DNA of 64,000 nucleotides from Gemmatimonadales bacterium (GTDB lineage Bacteria; Krumholzibacteriota; Krumholzibacteriia; LZORAL124-64-63), in contig JAHOYV010000032.1 in the NCBI GenBank assembly GCA_019038745.1, forward strand, positions 51,796 to 115,795, read 5' to 3'. Shown piece after piece: positions 32,522 through 41,686 of the stretch (position 1 is its first letter; every line of letters begins with the position of its first letter). The translations under genes were made by a program, and so were the position numbers. The notes beneath the pieces were generated by a model. The model was not told the DNA's origin, did no database searches, and worked only from the letters and a program-made list of their open reading frames with translations.

Positions 32522-35104
32522 TTGGTCAAGAAAGAAAAAAAAAGCAAATTGAAACCCATGTCCGCACCCTCGGGTGGACAATCGACCCGACCCGATTGGC
32601 TGATTCCCGGTTCGGGTCCGGTAGCTTGGGTGACGATCTCATTGGCGCTCTTCCTGATTCTGGGGATCCTCTATCCGGGACAGGTGTTTCAGCGCCAGAT
32701 ATTTCTCAGCAGCGACTCAATGAACGCAAACTTCTTTGCCATGGTGGGAGATGCGGCTCTTGCCAAGGGTGATTATCCGCAGTGGAATCCCTACCTTTTC
32801 GCCGGAATGCCCTCCTTCGGCTCCCTCGCCTATACGAAGTTTTTGTATCCGCCCTCGATAGTTCTGACCTTCCTCCAGCAGAAGATGAACTTTCCTCCGA
32901 TGACCTGGCTCCTGGCCCACTTGTTCTTCGGTGGCTTGGGGATGGCATGGCTGTTGTCTCGTTGGAAGTTGCCCGTCGGGGCTCTTCTACTTGGATCATT
33001 GATCTGGCTGATGGCTCCGAAAATCGTTGCCTGGAGTGTACACGGTCACGGGACAAAGGTCGGGGCGGCGATGTATCTGCCCTGGATCGTGGGTTGGGTC
33101 TGGAAAGTTCTGGACGGCAAGGGCGCCCTCGCGATCGGTATGACGGGCCTGCTGCTGGGATTGCAATTGCTGCGGGGTCACGTGCAGATTACCTACTACA
33201 CGCTGTTGGTTGTGGGTGGGTTACTCCTGTGCCACGCTTTCTGGCCGCTGGATGAAACCGCCAGACGTTTGATAATACGGCTAAGGCTATTGCGTGTGGG
33301 ACAGGTTCTGGCCGGAATCGCATTGGGTTTTCTGATCGGTTCGATTCTGCTGATTCCCGTGTACGAATACGCAGGAATATCAATACGGGGGCAGGATACG
33401 CAGGGCGGGGGCGGTGTGGGAATTGAATACGCCACCCAATGGAGCCTGGGACCGGCAGAACTGTCCACTCTCCTGTTCCCGGCCGCGGCCGGTTTCGGCA
33501 AGGCCACATATCTCGGGGTCATGCCCTTCAATGACTATCCCAGTTACTTCGGGATCCTGACCCTGGTGCTGGCGGCTTTGGCCTGGTGGTCCGCCGGGCG
33601 CCGCTTGACGATCGCGCTGCTTGTGATGTCCGCTGTGGCGATCCTGGTTTCTTTGGGCAGGCACGGGCCGGGGTTGTACGAATTCATGTATAATTGGCTG
33701 CCCTTCTTCAACAAGTTCCGGATCCCATCCATGATCCTGGTCCTGGTCACTTTCGCCGGGGCCATTCTGGCCCCTCATGGGGCGGCTGCATGGGCCCGGG
33801 GTGCTGTTCCGTCAGCTCGGTCCAAACTGTGGCCTTTCCTGCTGTTGGTTGTCGGGGCGATATGTCTGGTGGGTGGATTGACCGCCTTGGCCAAGGGTCC
33901 GTTCACGACCGCCATTCAGGGAATGGCTGCTGAGGGAGGTAGAAAGGTACCTGCTATCCTCTTGGATGAGGCCTGGGTTTTGCATAAAAGCAGTCTGATT
34001 CGAATCGGGCTGATCCTGTTGGTGGCCGGGTCGGCTTTCTTGGCCTCGCTTTCTAATTCTATTTTGAGGGGGAAGTACCTCGTCTGGATCCTGATCGCCC
34101 TGATGGGACTGGATATGTTCTCGGTCGACAGGCTGGTAGTTAGACCGGAGAGTGGTCTTTTACAGGTAGGTCGGGATGAGACCGGGCGTACCCGGTTGGT
34201 GGCCGCTGCCCCAATGAGTGGACCGTTTCGGGGTTCCGGGGGAGTGGGAGTCGGTTCGGATTTGGGGACCCAGGCTCTGGCTCGAAATGTTGGACACGAT
34301 CGGGTTTATCCTCTGGGAGAAAAATCAAGTTGGAACTCCTGGATGGTCGCTGGTGTGCGTTCCTTGAGTGGGTATCATCCGGCGAAACTGGCTGCCTATG
34401 AACAAATCCGGCGTCGCCTGTTCAGCGACCGTCCCGCCGGGCGACTGGCCAATTGGTTGGGAGGGTCGGTGGTGGCTCTGGATGGGCTATTGACGGAGGA
34501 CCAATTGCTCTTCCTGGAGGTTTTTGGTTTCAAGTTGGTGTCGGAGCCACTGCATACTGGAACCTTGACGATTTACCGGAACGAAGCCGCTCAACGTCGA
34601 GCCAGGCTTATGACCCGATGGGCGCCGGTTTCGAGTTTGGAGAGTAAGGATGCTTTGGAGCCATTCCTGGATGGGATCCAGGATGGAACCATTTCGGTGG
34701 ACCGGCAGGTCTATTTGCTGAATCCTCCTGATCCTCTGCCTGTGGAGCACCCCAACTCCCTTCCGGATCCTGAATTTCTCGTCGATGGGCTGGACGAAGT
34801 GGTCCTGAAGGTGGAAACTCCGGTTCCTGCCCTGCTCTTGCTGGCGGACATGTTCGCTCCCGGCTGGAAGGTGCAGGTGGATGGAGAGGATCGTCCCCTG
34901 TTGAAGGCGGATCTGGTCCTGCGCGCCGTAGCCCTGGAGGCCGGATCCCACACCGTTCGTTTCGTTTATTCCGATCCCACGGTTCGGGCTGGTCTGCTGG
35001 TCTCGCTCTGCGGGGGGATCCTGGCCCTGTTCTTGATTTTGTTCCCCCTGGTCCGCCGGGTGATGCCGGGTGAGGCCTCTAACCACTCCTCGGACAGAGG
35101 GTAG
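32522..35104 (+). CDS. YfhO family membrane protein (GT-C type)
   Basis: 860 aa, about twelve to fourteen membrane helices. YfhO features: SSDSMNANFFAMVGDAA, WNPYLFAGMPSFGSLAY and HGHGTKVGAAMYLPW in the first third, and a soluble C-terminal domain ending in PGWKVQVDGEDRPLLKAD and a final membrane segment. YfhO proteins help transfer sugars to lipoteichoic acid in Gram-positive bacteria; here they probably glycosylate a surface polymer from a polyprenyl-phosphate donor. TTG start at 32522 with AGGAGC upstream. Nine consecutive As (32535-32543) lie just inside the coding region. A weak hairpin lies at about 32436-32451 in the preceding gap. Confidence 0.85.
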   Translation: MVKKEKKSKLKPMSAPSGGQSTRPDWLIPGSGPVAWVTISLALFLILGILYPGQVFQRQIFLSSDSMNANFFAMVGDAALAKGDYPQWNPYLFAGMPSFGSLAYTKFLYPPSIVLTFLQQKMNFPPMTWLLAHLFFGGLGMAWLLSRWKLPVGALLLGSLIWLMAPKIVAWSVHGHGTKVGAAMYLPWIVGWVWKVLDGKGALAIGMTGLLLGLQLLRGHVQITYYTLLVVGGLLLCHAFWPLDETARRLIIRLRLLRVGQVLAGIALGFLIGSILLIPVYEYAGISIRGQDTQGGGGVGIEYATQWSLGPAELSTLLFPAAAGFGKATYLGVMPFNDYPSYFGILTLVLAALAWWSAGRRLTIALLVMSAVAILVSLGRHGPGLYEFMYNWLPFFNKFRIPSMILVLVTFAGAILAPHGAAAWARGAVPSARSKLWPFLLLVVGAICLVGGLTALAKGPFTTAIQGMAAEGGRKVPAILLDEAWVLHKSSLIRIGLILLVAGSAFLASLSNSILRGKYLVWILIALMGLDMFSVDRLVVRPESGLLQVGRDETGRTRLVAAAPMSGPFRGSGGVGVGSDLGTQALARNVGHDRVYPLGEKSSWNSWMVAGVRSLSGYHPAKLAAYEQIRRRLFSDRPAGRLANWLGGSVVALDGLLTEDQLLFLEVFGFKLVSEPLHTGTLTIYRNEAAQRRARLMTRWAPVSSLESKDALEPFLDGIQDGTISVDRQVYLLNPPDPLPVEHPNSLPDPEFLVDGLDEVVLKVETPVPALLLLADMFAPGWKVQVDGEDRPLLKADLVLRAVALEAGSHTVRFVYSDPTVRAGLLVSLCGGILALFLILFPLVRRVMPGEASNHSSDRG

Positions 35105-35111
35105 GAGGGTG

Positions 35112-35876
35112 ATGACTAGGATTGATACGGATAGGGACCACGGGTCCTCCACGGATTTTCCGCCGGTGAAGAAGGCAATCGTGGTTGTTCCGACCTACAA
35201 CGAGGCTGAGAATATCGGCCCGCTGATTCCCCTGATTCTGGCCCGTGATGAATGCCTGTCGGTGCTTGTCGTGGATGACAACTCTCCCGATGGGACGGCC
35301 GACATCGTCAAGAGCCTGCCTGAATTCGGGGACCGGGTCCTGATCCTGGAGCGACCCAGGAAGGAAGGTTTGGGTGCGGCCTACATTGCCGGCTTCCAGT
35401 GGATCCTGGCCAACACCGATTTCGACGCCGTCTTCGAGATGGATGCCGACTTCAGCCACGATCCCGTGGCCCTGGACCAGTTCCTGGTGGAGATACAAAC
35501 CCACGATCTGGTTTTGGGCAGTCGCTATCTGTATGGCATTACCGTGGTCAATTGGCCCCTGCGGCGACTGATTCTGAGCGTGGGCGCCAACATCTACGCA
35601 AGGCTGGTTACCGGGATGCCGTTGAAGGATTCCACGGGCGGGTTCAAGTGCTTCCGGCGCTCCACGCTGGAGAGGTTGCCCCTGGAACGGATAAAAAGCG
35701 ACGGCTACTCCTTCCAGATCGAGATGAACTACCACTGCTGGCGGCGCAAACTGCGCATCAAGGAGATCTCCATCATGTTCGTGGACCGGCAGGTCGGGGT
35801 TTCCAAAATGTCCAACCGGATCATCTTCGAGGCCATGTGGATGGTCTGGGCCCTGCGCCTGAGAAGGATCCCCTGA
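35112..35876 (+). CDS. Polyprenol monophosphomannose synthase (DPM1-like)
   Basis: 254 aa. GT2 fold with VVVPTYNEAENIGPLIPLI, VVDDNSPDGTAD, ERPRKEGLGAAY, EMDADFSHDP and GSRYLYG, then FKCFRR. These match dolichol/polyprenyl-phosphate mannosyltransferases of the short, membrane-tail-free type. It would use GDP-mannose (from manC) to make polyprenyl-phosphate mannose for GT-C enzymes such as the neighbouring YfhO or DUF2723 proteins. ATG 35112 follows GGAGGG and is preferred to an upstream in-frame codon inside the YfhO gene. The stop overlaps the next start (TGATG). Confidence 0.9.
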   Translation: MTRIDTDRDHGSSTDFPPVKKAIVVVPTYNEAENIGPLIPLILARDECLSVLVVDDNSPDGTADIVKSLPEFGDRVLILERPRKEGLGAAYIAGFQWILANTDFDAVFEMDADFSHDPVALDQFLVEIQTHDLVLGSRYLYGITVVNWPLRRLILSVGANIYARLVTGMPLKDSTGGFKCFRRSTLERLPLERIKSDGYSFQIEMNYHCWRRKLRIKEISIMFVDRQVGVSKMSNRIIFEAMWMVWALRLRRIP

Positions 35877-38050
35877 TGACGGGTGAGGCAGTGAAGCTGG
35901 GAATCGTCATCGTTCACTACAACTCCAGTACCGATCTGGATCGGTGCCTGGATTCGTTGGCTGCTTTCCCTCCTTCTTGTCCCCACCGGGTCGTCGTCGT
36001 GGACAACGCCTCCAGGGACGAGGGCCTGGCCGAGGTTCATCGGCGCTATCCCGATTGTCATTGGATCTTCAACAGCGAGAACACCGGTTACGCCAAGGGC
36101 TGTAACCAGGGAATGGCCCAGCTTGACTCCGAGTACTTCCTGGTTCTGAATCCGGACATTGTGGTCAAGCCGGGTGCTCTGGATAGCCTGCTGGTATTTG
36201 CCGATGTCCAACCTCGGGCAGGGCTGATCGGACCCCAGTTGCTGAACGAGGATGGTTCGATCCAGAATTCCTGCCGGCGCTTTTATACCTTCGGCACACT
36301 TCTTCTGCGACGGACATTTCTGGGCAAGCTCTTCCCCCGCAGTCGGACGGTTCGTCTGCATCTCATGCAGGATTTCGACCACCAGAGCAGTCGGCCGGTG
36401 GACTGGGTGCTGGGTGGTTGCATCCTGGTCCGCCGCAGCGCTCTGGAGCGGACCGGGCCCATGGACGAGCGTTTCTTTCTCTACTTCGAAGATGTTGATT
36501 GGTGTTACAGGATGTGGCAGGCCGGTTGCGAGGTGCAGTACACACCGGACGCCCGCTTCGTACACCGCCACCGGCGGGACAGCTCGCAGGGCAAGTTCAA
36601 TCGCAGCTTCTGGCTTCACCTGGGTAGTTTGATTTCATTTTATGAGAAGTGGGGCATCCTGGTCTGGTTGTTGAAGAAATGGCGCGAGCCCCTGCTTGTC
36701 TTCCTGCTTTGGGCTGTGGACATGGCCGGGCTGGTAGCTGCTTTCGGGCTGGCCTATGTGGGACGGAATCTGGCAGGTGGCTTGTTCCCGGAGCCGTTGT
36801 TTCCGTTCAGTGAGTATCGTCCCATCCTGTATTTTTCGTTGTTGCTGACCTCGGCCACCTTCCTGCTGACGGGTCGGTATCGGCCGGGTTGGTTACGTCG
36901 TCAGCCCGGATTGGGGTCGCATCTGCAGCAAGTCGGAATCGTTGCGGTGTTGTTGCTGGCCTCGACATATCTGGGGCATCTGGACGTGATCAGTCGGGCT
37001 GTGCTGTTGCTGTTTATCCCCTTACTCGGGGTGACTACGGGAATTGGGGGAAGGCTCTTCCACCAGTTGCTCAGGCGTTTGGAACGGGGCCACCTGGTTC
37101 TGGAGCGGACCTTGTTGTGCGGTTCCCCCCAACTCATCCGGGACTGGTTGGCCGGGGCTCCCGACCTTTCCAGCCAGGGTGTGGACGTGGCGGGCTATGT
37201 TGCCGACGCGGAGGGGGTCGGCGGCGCTCAGCCCGCCCTGGGTGGCGGAGTAGTCCCCTGGCTTGGGCCGCGCGACCAAATCCTGGAAGTAGTTCGCCGC
37301 TACCGTATCAGCCAGGTGGTTTTTTGGGATCGCCCCACGCCGGGAGATTCCCTCTGGCCGTTGGTGGCGGGATTGAGGCGCCTGCGTATTCGTCTGCGCT
37401 GGCAAATGGATGAAGTCTGGCTGCTGGCTTCCGGCGCCCGGGTCGAGATGTTCGGCAGTGAGCCAAGTGCTGTGCTGGGGGTCGGGAGTGCGGCCGCTCT
37501 GCAGATGTTGGCCGGCAGATTGGCGACAATTCTCTTCGGGTTGATTCTGGGCGTCCTGGGTTGGTTGCCGTGGCTTGGTCTGAAGTTGATCCTCATTCCC
37601 GGCCGAAAATCCAGGATCTCCGAGGTGGAGGTTGCCGATCTGTGGGGCCACCGTCTCGCGCTGAAAATGGCTGTTGGGCGGGATGGAAAAGTCCTTTCCA
37701 TCTTCTGGCAATGGCTGCTGGCCTGGCCTCTGCTTCGCGGAGACCTGGCGCTGTTTGGGGCTCGCCCGGTGATCGGCGCATCATTTTCCCTTCCCGGGTC
37801 TGCGGCCGAAATCTTGGCTTTCTGGGAGAGCAGGCCTCAGCGGCCGGGCTTGGCCGGTCGGGGAAGTGAATGGAATGTCGTTCGCCGGGGAGCAGGGGAC
37901 GAGAAGATTTCCTCTTGGACCCGTTTCCGGAATTTGCTGACCCGGCTCTGGCTGGATCCGTGTGGTTTTGGTTTTATCAACCCGAATATGCTCTCCTCGG
38001 CAGAGAAGGACCGTTTTCCCCAAGATGGAAATGAGGCTCCGACACCATGA
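35876..38050 (+). CDS. Fusion of GT2 glycosyltransferase and divergent phosphoglycosyltransferase-like domain
   Basis: 724 aa. Residues 1-250 are a GT2 domain: IVIVHYNSSTDLDRCL, VVVDNASRDEG, LNPDIVV and YFEDVDWCYRM. Residues about 270-390 hold several membrane helices in the arrangement of polyprenyl glycosylphosphotransferases (WbaP-type). Residues 410-500 look like the Rossmann-type linker (LLCGSPQLIRDWL). The C-terminal domain (540-640) has a membrane helix and RGDLALFGARPV, resembling the family's GxxSLVGPRP motif, but the KFRTM and the DELPQ acid pair are not seen. It may be a scaffolding pseudoenzyme. Start ATG 35876 overlaps the upstream stop; a much longer upstream open frame is a shadow. 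Confidence 0.8.
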   Translation: MTGEAVKLGIVIVHYNSSTDLDRCLDSLAAFPPSCPHRVVVVDNASRDEGLAEVHRRYPDCHWIFNSENTGYAKGCNQGMAQLDSEYFLVLNPDIVVKPGALDSLLVFADVQPRAGLIGPQLLNEDGSIQNSCRRFYTFGTLLLRRTFLGKLFPRSRTVRLHLMQDFDHQSSRPVDWVLGGCILVRRSALERTGPMDERFFLYFEDVDWCYRMWQAGCEVQYTPDARFVHRHRRDSSQGKFNRSFWLHLGSLISFYEKWGILVWLLKKWREPLLVFLLWAVDMAGLVAAFGLAYVGRNLAGGLFPEPLFPFSEYRPILYFSLLLTSATFLLTGRYRPGWLRRQPGLGSHLQQVGIVAVLLLASTYLGHLDVISRAVLLLFIPLLGVTTGIGGRLFHQLLRRLERGHLVLERTLLCGSPQLIRDWLAGAPDLSSQGVDVAGYVADAEGVGGAQPALGGGVVPWLGPRDQILEVVRRYRISQVVFWDRPTPGDSLWPLVAGLRRLRIRLRWQMDEVWLLASGARVEMFGSEPSAVLGVGSAAALQMLAGRLATILFGLILGVLGWLPWLGLKLILIPGRKSRISEVEVADLWGHRLALKMAVGRDGKVLSIFWQWLLAWPLLRGDLALFGARPVIGASFSLPGSAAEILAFWESRPQRPGLAGRGSEWNVVRRGAGDEKISSWTRFRNLLTRLWLDPCGFGFINPNMLSSAEKDRFPQDGNEAPTP

Positions 38051-40515
38051 CCGATGTTTTTCGCCAAATGACATTTTCGTTAATGAGGATACGGCTCACC
38101 GGGCTGCTGGCCGTGGCTTTGGTGAATCTCGGAATCGGTCCCGTCCTTGCCCAGGAGGTGGTTCTGGAACCCCTCCTTTCAGCCAGGAATTGCACTGCCT
38201 TGTTGGCCGTCGGCGACAAGGTCCTGTGTGGGACTTATCCCGGTGGGGTGCTGGTCATGGACCGGCAGGATCCCTCCGTGATGGAGCGCTGGATCGGCGG
38301 TAGAGAACTGGCCGGAAATCAGGTTTCGGGGCTGGCCTGGAGCGGCCGGAATGTATGGGTCGCAACCCGTGACAACGGATTGACTTGTGTACAGGACCTG
38401 GAATCCGATCCAACTTTTCGGCAATATATGGGCAGCCTGGGCAGCTCCAACGTGACTTGCGTGACGGGTACGCTCATCGGTAACAGCGAAGTCATCTATT
38501 ATGGGATGGATGGCGCCGGCATCGGGAAGGTTACGGACGGTATACCGGGATTCCTTTTTTCCGCCAACCAGGACGGACTGATCGACGACGACGTCAATGA
38601 CCTGCAGTTTCTCGGAGAGGATCTCTTCATCGCCACCGGTCAGGGTATATCCCGGCTGCGCAAAAATATCTTCACCGATCAGAATTCAGGCCTGACCAGC
38701 CTCGTGGTCAACGATCTGGACCTGGACCTGGACGGCAACCTGATTGCAGCTTCCGATGCGGGCGTTTTTCGCTGGGATGTGGATAGCGAGGCCTGGGTCG
38801 ATTTGGGGAGCATCGGCTATGGAGTGACTGAGGTGGCCTCGCAGGCCGACGGCACCCTCTGGGCCCTGGGACAAGATTCCTCCCTGAACGGATTTCTGTA
38901 TTCCCTGTCGGGCGCAACCTGGGTTGAGGCGGGCGTGCCTTATCCGAATTGCAGCAATATTTTTGCCGATGAGGATCTCTGGGTCGGCGGCAAGGTCCTG
39001 GAACCCGGGATGGATTCCCGTGCGGGCCGGGCCTACGTGTCCCGCGCTCTGCCGGACGGCGGTTTCGAGAGTTGGAAATCCGAATCTTCCCTCGTAGTCA
39101 ATAATGAAGGAATCTGCTACGGCCAAGACGGCGCGGCCTGGATGGGTTCCTGGAGCGGCCTCGCCATTTCGGCCATGGGTCCCGAGGATCAATGGCGGCA
39201 TATCTACGAGGTTGCCACCGAGGAGAACGATTGGAACGGACTGTCCAGCCATGGGGACAATGTTCTGTGCATGAGTAGCGGTACGGACGGGACGATTTGG
39301 GCCGGGCAATACAGGTATTTATGGGGCAGTGGAGTGTTGCGGATCGATCCTCAAACCATGTCCTCCGACTTGCTTTTTCCCACCAATTCCGGCCTGGGTG
39401 GAGGCAACATGCTGAATATTCTGACCCACCCCGACGGGCCCATGATCTTTCTGCACGATAATGACGGGGGGATGGTGGATATTCTGCTGGACACGGACGA
39501 CTGGGAGGGAACCGCGAACTGGATTTCACTGCCCCAGACTTTCGACGCCATCGGGTCAGAGAAACAGATTTTGGAGGCTTTGGTCGAGCGACGAGACGTG
39601 ATCTGGTTTGCCGTCCTGGGCGCTGGCTTGATCCGTTGGGATATCAACGGCAACCAGGCCGGACCGGACGACGAGTTGACCTGGAGGAATTTTTCGGACG
39701 ACTACTGGTCTGCTCCAGTGACGGACTTCTTTGATTCCAGGGGGAACCGTGTTTCCGATCCGAAGGCCGTGTGGGGCATGGATCTGGCTCCGGACGGAAG
39801 CATCTGGGCCGGTGGCACGGGGTTGGTGCGGTTTGTTTATAACGTTTCCGACGGGAGCGTCGAACTGTTGGAACATTGGGAAGAAAAAACAGTCCCTTTC
39901 GAAGATGGTTTGCTCAACAACAAGGTTTCGGCCGTCAAGGTAGACGTCAACGGTGATTTATGGGTGGCGATGAGTTCGGGCCTGAACAGGCTGCGCAGCC
40001 GTGGGGGAGAGACCACTTTCGACCAGTGGATCGACGGCGCCAACTACTTGTCAAGCGCCAGTCATAGAATCCTGTATTCCCCAAACGTAGTGGCCGCCCT
40101 GCCGGGGGGGACGTATCGTCGCCTGGCGATTGACGAGACTAGAACCCGCTTACTCGTGAGCTCAACCTTGGGAGTGGGTCAGCTCATAGTGGAGGAAGGT
40201 TATGATGAAGGGGTTCAAGTCGTCACTGCTGCCGAGAGCCTTTACTGCTACCCAAATCCCTGGAATCCGGCGGGAGTCGACGGAAGTCTGAAGCTGGGCG
40301 GATTTGCTTCTGAAATTGGAGATGAAGCTTCTGCCGAAGTGACCATCTACAACCTGGAGGGTCAGCTTATCATGCCGAAGAAGAACGTAACGGCCGGCAT
40401 TGGTTTTTGGGATGGCAGGAATCGGCCGGGTTTGGATGTGAGTACCGGGTTGTACATGGTAAAGATCACCTGGCAGGGCACATCCATCATCCAAACATTG
40501 GCGGTCGTGCGCTGA
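38047..40515 (+). CDS. Secreted beta-propeller protein with C-terminal FlgD/Ig-like sorting domain
   Basis: 822 aa. A signal peptide (hydrophobic at about 17-32, cleavage near VLAQEV) leads to repeats of the two-component-regulator/WD type: VAEVNGL-like turns are absent, but GxIWAGG, GDLWVAMSSGLNRL and GAAWMGSWSGLA segments show propeller blades. The C-terminal 85 residues include CYPNPWNP, VTIYNLEGQLI and STGLYMVKITWQG, the FlgD-like Ig sorting domain of FCB-group secreted proteins. Overall size and order resemble PorZ-type proteins of the type IX system (speculative). ATG 38047 overlaps the upstream stop; an internal ATG at 38083 would also give a good signal peptide. Confidence 0.8.
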   Translation: MTDVFRQMTFSLMRIRLTGLLAVALVNLGIGPVLAQEVVLEPLLSARNCTALLAVGDKVLCGTYPGGVLVMDRQDPSVMERWIGGRELAGNQVSGLAWSGRNVWVATRDNGLTCVQDLESDPTFRQYMGSLGSSNVTCVTGTLIGNSEVIYYGMDGAGIGKVTDGIPGFLFSANQDGLIDDDVNDLQFLGEDLFIATGQGISRLRKNIFTDQNSGLTSLVVNDLDLDLDGNLIAASDAGVFRWDVDSEAWVDLGSIGYGVTEVASQADGTLWALGQDSSLNGFLYSLSGATWVEAGVPYPNCSNIFADEDLWVGGKVLEPGMDSRAGRAYVSRALPDGGFESWKSESSLVVNNEGICYGQDGAAWMGSWSGLAISAMGPEDQWRHIYEVATEENDWNGLSSHGDNVLCMSSGTDGTIWAGQYRYLWGSGVLRIDPQTMSSDLLFPTNSGLGGGNMLNILTHPDGPMIFLHDNDGGMVDILLDTDDWEGTANWISLPQTFDAIGSEKQILEALVERRDVIWFAVLGAGLIRWDINGNQAGPDDELTWRNFSDDYWSAPVTDFFDSRGNRVSDPKAVWGMDLAPDGSIWAGGTGLVRFVYNVSDGSVELLEHWEEKTVPFEDGLLNNKVSAVKVDVNGDLWVAMSSGLNRLRSRGGETTFDQWIDGANYLSSASHRILYSPNVVAALPGGTYRRLAIDETRTRLLVSSTLGVGQLIVEEGYDEGVQVVTAAESLYCYPNPWNPAGVDGSLKLGGFASEIGDEASAEVTIYNLEGQLIMPKKNVTAGIGFWDGRNRPGLDVSTGLYMVKITWQGTSIIQTLAVVR

Positions 40516-40537
40516 TGCGCGGTTGTTGGGGATGGTT

Positions 40538-41686
40538 ATGACAGGAGAGCGATATCTTGACGACCATCCGGCGGGAAACCCGGTTAATAACGCTGGTTTG
40601 ACCATTGAGATCGGTGACGCTGCTCCCTCGGACTGGAACGAACTGGTTGCTTCGGACCCGGACTCTGATTACTTCCACACGCGGATCTGGACCGAGACCA
40701 TCTCCCGCTGCTATCCCGACAAAATTTCCCTGTGGCTGACCGTGCGGCTTCAAAAGCGCCTGGTCGCAGGAATGGCAATTCTCCATTCGATTGGCAGACG
40801 GGTGGATTTGCTGGAAAGTAGCCTGGAGGGGACTTCGGGTGGACCCATTATCGCTCGCGATCTGCCTGTGGATTTCGCCGGCTCTCTTTTCATGCTTCTG
40901 ATCGACCATTTTTACCAATTGCGGTCCGGTTTCCTGGGTTCCCTCTCACTGTCCCTGAACTCAGGTCACGAGGCACGCTTCGGTTTCCACCTGGCCGGCG
41001 ACTCTCGTTGGGTGCGCCACGAACACTCCGCAGCGGTGATTTCCCTGGCCGGCGGAATTGATGAGGTGGAGAGGGGGCGCATGAATAAAACCAAGCGGAA
41101 CGAACGGAATCGGGCCCTGAGGCGAGGCGTGGAGTTGGAGGTCACAAAGGATCCGGAGTTGGTGGCGGAATACTATCCCATTTACCTGCGGGCCTCTGAA
41201 AAATGGGGCATCGAGCCTGCTCCGCTGATCTTGCTTCAGGAGTTGTTGGCGGCTTCCACGGACTCCGGTCCGGGAGAAGGGCGGGCTTTCTTTACCTGCG
41301 TCCGAATCGAGGGTCGCGTCGTGGGCGGGCATCTGAATCTGCATTACGGGGATCGGGTCATCGCCTGGAACGGGGTAACGGACCCGAAATTTTCGAGAGA
41401 ACATTTCCCGGCTACCGCCGCCATTTGGGGTGACCTGGTCGAGTCATGTCGACGGGGAGCCTCATGGCTGGATCTGGGTGGCAGCGGGGGAGTGATCAAG
41501 TTGGATGAGTTCAAGCAGTACTTCGGCGCCGAGGAAATAGTCCGTGGTTGGTACGTGAGCGAGACCCTGGCTCTGCGCGGGCTCAGGGCAGGAAGATCGG
41601 GACTGCAGCACCTTCTGTCAAAGGGCAAGGGCTATAACCGGACTATTGATCGGACCGATGGAACGGGTCAGGCCCCTGAATCATGA
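40538..41686 (+). CDS. FemAB/GNAT-fold acyltransferase-like protein
   Basis: About 382 aa. The central and C-terminal parts show the GNAT-type fold of the FemAB/BioF2-like family: TKRNERNRALRRGVELEVTK, ASEKWGIEPAPLILL, GRVVGGHLNLHYGDRVIAWNG and a DLGGSGGVIKLDEFKQYFGAE C-terminal block. Members add amino acids or acyl groups to lipid II or exopolysaccharide. Position between the secreted propeller protein and the flippase suggests modification of the cluster's glycan. ATG 40538 is chosen because GGGG lies 6 bases upstream; ATG 40532 is possible. Confidence 0.75.
   Translation: MTGERYLDDHPAGNPVNNAGLTIEIGDAAPSDWNELVASDPDSDYFHTRIWTETISRCYPDKISLWLTVRLQKRLVAGMAILHSIGRRVDLLESSLEGTSGGPIIARDLPVDFAGSLFMLLIDHFYQLRSGFLGSLSLSLNSGHEARFGFHLAGDSRWVRHEHSAAVISLAGGIDEVERGRMNKTKRNERNRALRRGVELEVTKDPELVAEYYPIYLRASEKWGIEPAPLILLQELLAASTDSGPGEGRAFFTCVRIEGRVVGGHLNLHYGDRVIAWNGVTDPKFSREHFPATAAIWGDLVESCRRGASWLDLGGSGGVIKLDEFKQYFGAEEIVRGWYVSETLALRGLRAGRSGLQHLLSKGKGYNRTIDRTDGTGQAPES

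Noticed and set aside
35399..35875. Upstream extension of the GT2/PGT fusion protein
   Set aside because: The extension lies wholly inside the DPM-like gene, is low in sense, and a coupled ATG at 35876 starts the GT2 domain properly.
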